From positions 83,049-147,048 of the forward strand of contig JBGFRO010000027.1 in assembly GCA_041695085.1 (NCBI GenBank): a DNA stretch of 64,000 nucleotides, written 5' to 3'. Position numbers and translations under genes: made by a program. Every line of letters begins with the position of its first letter. The first letter of the stretch is position 1. The notes under the pieces are model-generated. The model had not been told where the DNA came from. It did no database searches and was given only the letters and a program-made list of their open reading frames with translations. The stretch is from DYFT01 sp041695085. GTDB taxonomy: Bacteria > Bacteroidota > Ignavibacteria > UBA10030. Positions 28,868-36,134 of the stretch are shown here, one piece after another.

Positions 28868-30001
28868 ATGAGCGAGCACGAACCAAGCCAACAAACAATA
28901 AAGCGCAGTCAACAGAGTGTCATAGTTTCTGTTGCCGCTCTCCTGTTGCTCTGCACATTGACTCAATGTGACGTGGGATTAGAGCCTGAGAGACCAAGAC
29001 CACCGAGGGAATACCGATGGAGTGTCGATACCGTTTCCCTTCCGGGAGAATTGCAGCAACACATAAAAAGTATCTGGGGAACTAACGGAAAGAATGTTTA
29101 CATCGTCGGCCATTCTGCCTATGGGGGTGGCGAGATGTGGCATTTTGACGGCACACGCTGGGAACCGATCAAGTTAAGCGGGGCATATGGCGGACCGGTG
29201 ACGAACACTTTTTCGCTATCAGGGATTTATGGTTTTTCTGCCAATAACATTATTGCCGTGGGAGACATAGGCAGCACCGATTTTCACGGTTTGGTCGTGC
29301 GCTTTGACGGCGCATCATGGCGGATGGATAACCTTTCCCACTTGGGCAGGGTTGGCGTCCTTGTGTGTGTATGGGGTCTATCTCCCACTCAAGTGTGGGC
29401 AGGTGGCATGGTTCCAGCTAACGATAAACCCGAGATTATTTGTTATGACGGTTCCGTCTGGAGAAAAGATTCAATTTCACACCTGGTTACTGGACGACTG
29501 TTTATCGAAGCTTTAGGAGGCACCGCAGCTGCTCAAGTGTATGCCGTGGGAATACAGTCTCGACCCGGTCAGGGAGGGGATATGAAATATTTTCTCAGAC
29601 GCGAACAGAATGGAGTCTGGGTTCCTCTCGACTCGCTACAAGCTGGTTTTCAAAGATTTGGCGACAGATTATGGACAAGCCCCTCGGGAAATCTCTATTC
29701 AGCTTCTATTCACGGAGTCTTCCTCTGGAATGGCCAGCAATGGATACAAGTGGGAGATCGTTCCGTCCAATCTGGTTGGCCTTCGGTCCTCTTCGGGTCA
29801 AGTGATCAAAACATTTTTTATCTGAGTAGCTTTGGCCTTTATCATTACAACGGCACGGATTGGTCCCTGAATCAGGATGCACTATTCACGAAGTGGGGAA
29901 CGTGGTTCTACAGAGCGGGTTGGACAGATGGATTTGAAGCTTTCATCGGAGCGAATAAATCAAACTTTCCACAAAAGGCGCTTGTGCTTCATGGAAAATA
30001 G
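28868..30001 (+). CDS. Array copy 2: putative beta-propeller lipoprotein
   Basis: The 377-residue paralogue shares residues 1-135 almost exactly with copy 1. From residue 136 it switches to a second cassette (STDFHGLVVRFDGASWR...), shared with copy 3. From about residue 259 it returns to the copy 1 sequence, including a DNA stretch of more than 150 bp that is nearly identical. It has the same signal, Cys34 and seven-blade layout. AGGAG precedes the ATG. Confidence 0.85.
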   Translation: MSEHEPSQQTIKRSQQSVIVSVAALLLLCTLTQCDVGLEPERPRPPREYRWSVDTVSLPGELQQHIKSIWGTNGKNVYIVGHSAYGGGEMWHFDGTRWEPIKLSGAYGGPVTNTFSLSGIYGFSANNIIAVGDIGSTDFHGLVVRFDGASWRMDNLSHLGRVGVLVCVWGLSPTQVWAGGMVPANDKPEIICYDGSVWRKDSISHLVTGRLFIEALGGTAAAQVYAVGIQSRPGQGGDMKYFLRREQNGVWVPLDSLQAGFQRFGDRLWTSPSGNLYSASIHGVFLWNGQQWIQVGDRSVQSGWPSVLFGSSDQNIFYLSSFGLYHYNGTDWSLNQDALFTKWGTWFYRAGWTDGFEAFIGANKSNFPQKALVLHGK

Positions 30002-30036
30002 GAAGGGTTATACGGCTAAAGAACTGCTATAGAAAA

Positions 30037-30070
30037 CCGTGAGGCGGTGTGGGTAGCACCGCCTCAACGG
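30037..30070 (+). other. Conserved 3' hairpin after array copy 2
   Basis: The same stem as after copy 1, with GGTGT in place of GGCGT at the loop edge. The stem bases are kept. Confidence 0.55.
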
Positions 30071-30179
30071 AACAACGGCAAACGAAAAGTGTTCAGGTTG
30101 GCTCCCTGTCCTCAGTCGATGCGAGGCATCGCCGAGAGAGCTCTTTCGAGCAAGGTGTATTGATTGAAAGGAGAAAAGA

Positions 30180-31316
30180 ATGAGCGAGCACCAACCAAGC
30201 CAACAAACAATAAAGCGCAGTCAACAGAGTGTCATAGTTTCTGTTGCCGCTCTCCTGTTGCTCTGCACATTGACTCAATGTGACGTGGGGATAGAGCCTG
30301 AGAGACCAAGACCACCGAGGGAATACCGATGGAGTGTCGATACCGTTTCCCTTCCGGGAGAATTGCAGCAACACATAAAAAGTATTTGGGGAACTAACGG
30401 AAAGAATGTTTACATCGTCGGCCATTCTGCCTATGGGGGTGGAGAGATGTGGCATTTTGACGGCACACGCTGGGAGCCGATCAAGTTAAGCGGGGCTTAT
30501 GGCGGGCCGGTGACGAACACTTTTTCGCTATCAGGGATTTATGGGTTTTCTGCCAATAACATTATAGCCGTGGGAGACATAGGCAGCACCGATTTTCAAG
30601 GTCTGGTCGTGCGCTTTGACGGCGCATCATGGCGGATGGATAACCTTTCCCACTTGGGCAGGGTTGGCGTCCTTGAGTGTGTGTGGGGTCTATCTCCCAC
30701 TCAGGTGTGGGCAGGTGGCGTGGTTCCAGCTAACTATAAACCCGAGATTATTTATTATGACGGTTTCGTCTGGAGAAAAGATTCAATTTCACACCTGGTT
30801 ACTGGACGACTGGTTATTGTAGCTTTAGGAGGCACCGCATCTGCTCAAGTATATGCCGTGGGAATACAGTCTCGACCCGGTCAGGGAGGGGACATGAAAT
30901 ATTTCCTGAAGCGTGAACAGAATGGCCTCTGGGTTCCTCTCGACTCGCTGCTGGGTGGCTTTCGTCAAAGGTTTGGTGATCGATTATGGACGAGCCCGTC
31001 GGGGAAACTCTACTCAGCGTCCATCCATGGAGTATTTCTCTGGAATGGTCAGCAATGGATACAAGTGGGAGATCGTTCGGTCAGTTCTGGTTGGCGTCCG
31101 GTCCTCTTCGGGTCAAGTGATGAGAACATTTTTTACTTGAGCAGTCACGGCCTTTATCATTACAACGGCACAAATTGGTCCCTGAATCAGGATCCACTAT
31201 TCACTATGTGGGGGACATGGTTCTACAGTGCGGGATGGACAGATGGATATGAAGCCTTCATTACGGCTTATAAACTGGACTTCCCACAAAAGACACTCGT
31301 CCTTCACGGAAAATAG
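30180..31316 (+). CDS. Array copy 3: putative beta-propeller lipoprotein
   Basis: The 378-residue paralogue has the constant first third (Ile for Leu at residue 38). It shares the middle cassette of copy 2 (GRVGVL...GLSPTQVW, SISHLVTGRL). Around residue 257 it carries the LLGGFRQRFGD variant shared with copy 5. Its last two blades are its own (SSHGLYHYNGTNW, FYSAGW, YKLDFPQKTL). The layout again suggests seven blades behind a lipoprotein signal. Confidence 0.85.
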   Translation: MSEHQPSQQTIKRSQQSVIVSVAALLLLCTLTQCDVGIEPERPRPPREYRWSVDTVSLPGELQQHIKSIWGTNGKNVYIVGHSAYGGGEMWHFDGTRWEPIKLSGAYGGPVTNTFSLSGIYGFSANNIIAVGDIGSTDFQGLVVRFDGASWRMDNLSHLGRVGVLECVWGLSPTQVWAGGVVPANYKPEIIYYDGFVWRKDSISHLVTGRLVIVALGGTASAQVYAVGIQSRPGQGGDMKYFLKREQNGLWVPLDSLLGGFRQRFGDRLWTSPSGKLYSASIHGVFLWNGQQWIQVGDRSVSSGWRPVLFGSSDENIFYLSSHGLYHYNGTNWSLNQDPLFTMWGTWFYSAGWTDGYEAFITAYKLDFPQKTLVLHGK

Positions 31317-31357
31317 GAAGAAAGGGGGTTCTACGGCTGAAGAACTACTATAAAAAA

Positions 31358-31391
31358 CCGTGAGGCGGCGTGGGTAGCACCGCCTCAACGG
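31358..31391 (+). other. Conserved 3' hairpin after array copy 3
   Basis: Same stem and loop as after copy 1. The downstream small stem has loop AAA instead of GAG with its arms unchanged. Confidence 0.55.
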
Positions 31392-31498
31392 AACAACGGC
31401 AAACAGAAGATTCAGGTTGGCTCCCTGTCCTCAGTCGATGCAAAGCATCGCCGAGAGAGCTCTTTCGAGCAAGGTGTATTGATTGAAAGGAGAAAAGA

Positions 31499-32626
31499 AT
31501 GAGCGAGCACCAACCAAGCCAACAAACAATAAAGCGCAGTCAACAGAGTGTCATAGTTTCTGTTGCCGCTCTCCTGTTGCTCTGCACATTGACTCAATGT
31601 GACGTGGGATTAGAGCCTGAGAGACCAAGACCACCGAGGGAATACCGATGGAGTGTCGATACCGTTTCCCTTCCGGGAGAATTGCAACAGATTACAACAG
31701 GTATTTGGGGAACTAACGGAAAGAATGTTTACATCGTCGGCCATTCTGCCTATGGGGGTGGAGAGATGTGGCATTTTGACGGCACACGCTGGGAGCCGAT
31801 CAAGTTAAGCGGGGCATATGGCGGGCCGGTGACGAACACTTTTTCGTTGTCAGGGATTTACGGGTTTTCTGCTAATAACATTATAGCCGTGGGGGATATA
31901 GGCTCCGATTTCCAAGCTTTGATCCTGCGCTTTGACGGCACCCGCTGGCGGACGGAGGATCTGTCTCATCTTGGCAGCACCAGCCTGCTTGCTACTGTTT
32001 GGGGACTCTCCCCTACTCAGGTTTGGGCAGGTGGAGGATTCACAAGTGAAGGACCACCAGGTGAGATACTTTACTACAATGGCTCTCTTTGGACCAAGGA
32101 TTCAATTTCTTACATGGTGCCGAAACAATCTGGTATAACAGCTTTTGGAAGTAGCTCCTTTACTCAAATGTATGCCATAGGGGTACGTTATCAACCGGGA
32201 AAGGGGGACACAAAGTATTTCTTGAAACGCACCACTAATAGTCTCTGGATTCCGGTTGATTCTGTTAAATCTGGTGAATATCAAAGGTTTGGTGTCAAGA
32301 TATGGACAAGCCCTTCGGGAAAACTTTATTCGGCTTCGAACTATGGAATTTTTCGGTGGAATGGTCAGGCATGGCAATTGATGGAAAACGTTGGTTTCGG
32401 AAGTGGCGGAATTCTTTTCGGCTCGAGCGACGAAAACATTTTTTTAGTAACGGGCAACGGTCTCTATCATTACAACGGCATTGACTGGCACTTAAATCAA
32501 GATGCGATCTTTACGATGAAAGACACGTGGTCTTATACCGCTGGATGGACAGACGGAAAAGAGGCCTTCATTGCAGCGCATACATTAAACTTTCCACAAA
32601 AGACACTTGTCCTTCACGGAAAATAG
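31499..32626 (+). CDS. Array copy 4: most divergent beta-propeller lipoprotein
   Basis: The 375-residue product keeps the constant first third but already differs at residues 65-67 (ITTG for IKSI). From residue 136 on it diverges more than any other copy: SDFQALILRFDG, GGFTSEGPPGEIL, SVKSGEYQRFGVKIW, NYGIFRWNGQAWQLM. The blade pattern is still intact. It may preserve a third cassette set or the least converted copy. Confidence 0.83.
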   Translation: MSEHQPSQQTIKRSQQSVIVSVAALLLLCTLTQCDVGLEPERPRPPREYRWSVDTVSLPGELQQITTGIWGTNGKNVYIVGHSAYGGGEMWHFDGTRWEPIKLSGAYGGPVTNTFSLSGIYGFSANNIIAVGDIGSDFQALILRFDGTRWRTEDLSHLGSTSLLATVWGLSPTQVWAGGGFTSEGPPGEILYYNGSLWTKDSISYMVPKQSGITAFGSSSFTQMYAIGVRYQPGKGDTKYFLKRTTNSLWIPVDSVKSGEYQRFGVKIWTSPSGKLYSASNYGIFRWNGQAWQLMENVGFGSGGILFGSSDENIFLVTGNGLYHYNGIDWHLNQDAIFTMKDTWSYTAGWTDGKEAFIAAHTLNFPQKTLVLHGK

Positions 32627-32667
32627 GAAGAAAGGGGGTTCTACGGCTGAAGAACTACTATAAAAAA

Positions 32668-32701
32668 CCGTGAGGCGGCGTGGGTAGCACCGCCTCAACG
32701 G
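32668..32701 (+). other. Conserved 3' hairpin after array copy 4
   Basis: Same stem and loop as after copy 3. The spacer sequence is nearly identical to that after copy 3, although the two genes differ, so spacers and genes have different histories. Confidence 0.55.
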
Positions 32702-32808
32702 AACAACGGCAAACAGAAGATTCAGGTTGGCTCCCTGTCCTCAGTCGATGCAAAGCATCGCCGAGAGAGCTCTTTCGAGCAAGGTGTATTGATTGAAAGG
32801 AGAAAAGA

Positions 32809-33945
32809 ATGAGCGAGCACGAACCAAGCCAACAAACAATAAAGCGCAGTCAACAGAGTGTCATAGTTTCTGTTGCCGCTCTCCTGTTGCTCTGCACATT
32901 GACTCAATGTGACGTGGGATTAGAGCCTGAGAGACCAAGACCACCGAGGGAATACCGATGGAGTGTCGATACCGTTTCCCTTCCGGGAGAATTGCAGCAA
33001 CACATAAAAAGTATCTGGGGAACTAACGGAAAGAATGTTTACATCGTCGGCCATTCTGCCTATGGGGGTGGCGAGATGTGGCATTTTGACGGCACACGCT
33101 GGAAGCCGATCAAGTTAAGCGGGGCTTATGGCGGGCCGGTGACGAACACTTTTTCGCTATCAGGGATTTATGGGTTTTCTGCCAATAACATTATAGCCGT
33201 GGGAGATATAGGCTCCTTTGACTCTCAAGCTTTGGTCGTACGGTATGATGGTAGGGCGTGGCGTATGGAAGATCTTTCCCATCTCGGCGCGACGAAGGGC
33301 TTAGCCACAGTCTGGGGTCTTTCACCCAGTCAGGTCTGGGCAGGCGGAGGTCACGGACGGGCCCGCAAGGGAGAAATACTTTTTTTTGATGGCTCCATCT
33401 GGCGGAGAGATTCTATTGCAAGCTTGGTGCTAGAACAGATAGAAGTTCTAAGCATTGCGGGGAAATCATTAAGCGAGATGTATGCGATTGCAGTTGAAGG
33501 ACGACCGGGTGCGGGAGGGGATATGAAATATTTTCTCAGACGCGAACAGAATGGAGTCTGGGTTCCTCTCGACTCGCTGCTGGGTGGCTTTCGTCAAAGG
33601 TTTGGTGATCGATTATGGACGAGCCCGTCTGGGAAACTTTACTCGGCTTCTATCGATGGAGTCTTCCTCTGGAATGGCCAGCAATGGAAACAAGTGGGAG
33701 ATCGTTCCGTCCAATCTGGTTGGCGTCCGGTCCTCTTCGGGTCAAGTGATGAAAACATTTTTTATCTGAGTAGCTTTGGCCTTTATCATTACAACGGCAC
33801 GGATTGGTCCCTGAATCAGGATGCACTATTCACGAAGTGGGGAACGTGGTTCTACAGAGCGGGTTGGACAGATGGATATGAAGCTTTCATCGGAGCGAAC
33901 AAATCAAACTTTCCACAAAAGGCGCTTGTGCTTCGCGGAAAATAG
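32809..33945 (+). CDS. Array copy 5: mosaic beta-propeller lipoprotein
   Basis: The 378-residue product joins pieces seen elsewhere: the constant first third, the copy 1 middle cassette (FDSQALVVRYDGR, ATKGLATVWG, GGHGRARKGEILFF), then the copy 2/3 segment (MKYFLRREQNGVWVPLDS, LLGGFRQRFGD), and the copy 1 ending (SSFGLYHYNGTDW...FPQKALVLRGK). Such switching points to recombination between copies. Signal, Cys34 and blade layout are as in copy 1. Confidence 0.85.
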   Translation: MSEHEPSQQTIKRSQQSVIVSVAALLLLCTLTQCDVGLEPERPRPPREYRWSVDTVSLPGELQQHIKSIWGTNGKNVYIVGHSAYGGGEMWHFDGTRWKPIKLSGAYGGPVTNTFSLSGIYGFSANNIIAVGDIGSFDSQALVVRYDGRAWRMEDLSHLGATKGLATVWGLSPSQVWAGGGHGRARKGEILFFDGSIWRRDSIASLVLEQIEVLSIAGKSLSEMYAIAVEGRPGAGGDMKYFLRREQNGVWVPLDSLLGGFRQRFGDRLWTSPSGKLYSASIDGVFLWNGQQWKQVGDRSVQSGWRPVLFGSSDENIFYLSSFGLYHYNGTDWSLNQDALFTKWGTWFYRAGWTDGYEAFIGANKSNFPQKALVLRGK

Positions 33946-33986
33946 GAAGAAAGGAGGTTCTACGGCTGAAGAACTGCTATAAAAAA

Positions 33987-34020
33987 CCGTGAGGCGGTGT
34001 GGGTAGCACCGCCTCAACGG
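33987..34020 (+). other. Conserved 3' hairpin after array copy 5
   Basis: Same stem as after copy 2, including the GGTGT loop edge. It follows the last copy too, so the hairpin belongs to the 3' end of the unit and not to the next gene. Confidence 0.55.
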
Positions 34021-34154
34021 AACAACGGCAAACGAAAAGTGTTCAGGTTGGCTCCCTGTCCTCAGACGATGCAAAGCATCGCTGAGGCCTCTTTGTTTGC
34101 CAAGAGAATCTACCGACAATCAACTCCAAAAACAAGGTCTGGAGGAATAAAGCC

Positions 34155-35951
34155 ATGAAATCGAAAATTTTCGCACTCTGCTACCTCGTACTGACGGTTC
34201 TTTCATCGTTGAACGCACAGGAACAATCTCAGACATTTTCCCCGCTGGGGATCAGAACGGTTGCGAATGTGGGAACGGAGTACTCTTTTACGGGTGATCC
34301 AAATAATCCGAATCCGATCGGGAGACTAGGTTTTCACACATATAGAACAGGCGCATCGTTCGACATTTCGCCAATTCCCAACGAGGTGTGGATCACACGA
34401 GCAGAGTTGATCATTGACTTAAGGAAAGGCAACGGGGTTCTCGGTTCAGAAGTGAAGATCACCAAGCTGCCTCAGAATGTGAATAACTATACCTTTGCCC
34501 CCTCGTTTTGGAATGACATCGGATCCGGCAACACCTACAGAAGCAATGTGAGCCCGACAGGGGGCGATCAAACAATTTCTTTCTCTTCAAGCGACGGTCT
34601 TGTGAACGATATCCGAAATGCGCTAACCGGCGATGATCTCGTTAACATCGGATTCGTCTCTCATTCAGAAGGTACCGATGGGAGTTTGGATAACCTTTAC
34701 GCCGCAAGCCTGAAGGTATACTACAAGCTCCCGGGAGTAACTGTCAAAAACGATTTTGAAGGCGTGAGCACCGGACTGGTCAAAGTCGACGGGGCCACAT
34801 ACAATTCTGGCGCAAGTTTCAACTGGTCGTCATCTGAGGTGCACACCGCTGAAGCCATCGACAACCAATCGTATAATAACTTCGCTTGGAAGTTTAAGCA
34901 GTGGAGAAAAAAGGTTGGCCCTGCTGAAGAAGTTTTTCACTCCAATCACTTGTTGACCTCAATAAGTTCAACGCCAAACATAGAGACAACGACTTTTACA
35001 GCTCTTTTCCGAAGGATCTTCAACATCACCCTTCAGAACAACTTTGGGGGGAGTGGAAACGGAGGAGAGATCAAACTGAACGGCGCAACCGTGAGTTCAC
35101 CGTTTTCATTCCAAGTTACGTCGGACAGCACGTTCACGGTTGAAGCCATCACGCCAACAACCTTCAATGGTGTCCCGTACGAATTCGTCAACTGGTCCCC
35201 TGATGGAAGCAACACTAATCCAAGAACCATTCAACCGACAGGTCATACGACGTACACTGCCAACTTTCAAATTCCACCACCGCCTGCTCCAACAAACCTC
35301 GTTATCACAAACGCGGGGCAGGCATACCAATCTCCCAACTTGAGCTGGCAATACTCGTCGCCGCCCCCCGACTTCAGCCATTTTAACGTTTACCGCCGCT
35401 ACTGGGATCATCTGAGAGGCTGGTATGGGGATTGGGAACTTCTCGGCTCACCTACCCAAACTTCTTTCACCGATGGGGGAGAGACGATGGACCCCAACTC
35501 AAATGTCTATGCCTATTACCAAGTCACCGCTGTGAACCTTTGGAATGCTGAGTCAAGCCCATCTAACTCGGTCAACACCAAAGTGTTTGGTCCCCCGACA
35601 CGGATGAGCGATAGCAAGGAACTGATGAGGTCAGCGTTCGGCGTATGGACGTTGCCCGATCAGTTCGCCCTCGGCCAAAATTTTCCTAACCCCTTCAACC
35701 CGGAAACCAAAATCAGCTTTGCATTGCCTGAACGCTCAAACGTTCGCCTCACGGTTATGGATCTCCTCGGTCGCGAAGTTGCAATCCTAACAGACCACAC
35801 GCTTCCGGCAGGCTACAGGACAGTGAGGTGGAATGGCAAAAACAGTAAAGGTGAGTCAATGAGCAGCGGTTTATATTTCTACCGTCTCACCGCGGTCGGT
35901 GAATCGGGAAGAACGTTTACACAGACCATGAAGATGCTGATGACGAAATAA
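34155..35951 (+). CDS. T9SS-secreted multidomain surface protein
   Basis: The 598-residue product has a signal peptide (to about residue 21), an N-terminal beta-rich domain (about 30-195), two similar segments of the InlB-repeat type (about 195-288 and 292-375, each with a NxFxG...VDG/LNGA start and a W turn), and a fibronectin III-like domain (about 380-475). The C-terminus (about 505-598) has FALGQNFPNPFNPET, LTVMDLLGREV and SSGLYFYRLTA, the type A T9SS sorting domain. It should be exported through the T9SS and attached to or released from the surface. GGAGG precedes the ATG. It directly follows the propeller array. Confidence 0.9.
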   Translation: MKSKIFALCYLVLTVLSSLNAQEQSQTFSPLGIRTVANVGTEYSFTGDPNNPNPIGRLGFHTYRTGASFDISPIPNEVWITRAELIIDLRKGNGVLGSEVKITKLPQNVNNYTFAPSFWNDIGSGNTYRSNVSPTGGDQTISFSSSDGLVNDIRNALTGDDLVNIGFVSHSEGTDGSLDNLYAASLKVYYKLPGVTVKNDFEGVSTGLVKVDGATYNSGASFNWSSSEVHTAEAIDNQSYNNFAWKFKQWRKKVGPAEEVFHSNHLLTSISSTPNIETTTFTALFRRIFNITLQNNFGGSGNGGEIKLNGATVSSPFSFQVTSDSTFTVEAITPTTFNGVPYEFVNWSPDGSNTNPRTIQPTGHTTYTANFQIPPPPAPTNLVITNAGQAYQSPNLSWQYSSPPPDFSHFNVYRRYWDHLRGWYGDWELLGSPTQTSFTDGGETMDPNSNVYAYYQVTAVNLWNAESSPSNSVNTKVFGPPTRMSDSKELMRSAFGVWTLPDQFALGQNFPNPFNPETKISFALPERSNVRLTVMDLLGREVAILTDHTLPAGYRTVRWNGKNSKGESMSSGLYFYRLTAVGESGRTFTQTMKMLMTK

Positions 35952-35977
35952 GACCATCACAACCTTAATGTTAACGA

Positions 35978-36112
35978 CGAGGGCGGGGGCTGTGCAAAAA
36001 GTACAATCGACGTGATGTGCAAGTTGGAGATCTCAGAAATGCAGACGGTTTTCGCAACACCAATGTGGGCGAGAAGGCTTCTCGCCCTCCATTTTGCACA
36101 GCCCCGCCCTCG
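35978..36112 (-). repeat. Complete copy of the dispersed inverted-repeat element
   Basis: The terminal repeats CGAGGGCGGGGGCTGTGC at the left and GCACAGCCCCGCCCTCG at the right match except for one G. The inside is the reverse complement of the copy at 63091, with the same hairpin GGGCGAGAAG/CTTCTCGCCC (36067-36087). ATGTTAA occurs on both sides (35968 and 36115), possibly a target duplication. It lies between two convergent genes. Confidence 0.8.
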
Positions 36113-36134
36113 ATATGTTAAAAAAATAATCCTC

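Larger units (their letters stand above)
27511..34083 (+). repeat. Five-copy tandem array, unit about 1313 bp
   Basis: The starts of the five genes are 27555, 28868, 30180, 31499 and 32809, giving periods of 1313, 1312, 1319 and 1310 bp. Each unit holds about 45 bp of leader (GAGAGCTCTTTCGAGC onward), a gene of about 1130 bp and about 140 bp of 3' sequence with a conserved hairpin. The left edge lies near 27511. After the last copy similarity ends near 34083. The units are near-identical in the leader and first 400 bp of the gene and mosaic afterwards. Confidence 0.92.

Noticed and set aside
27511..34083. A CRISPR array
   Set aside because: The repeats are about 1.3 kb units that code for proteins, not 20-40 bp repeats with unique spacers. 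No CRISPR array was seen in the window.
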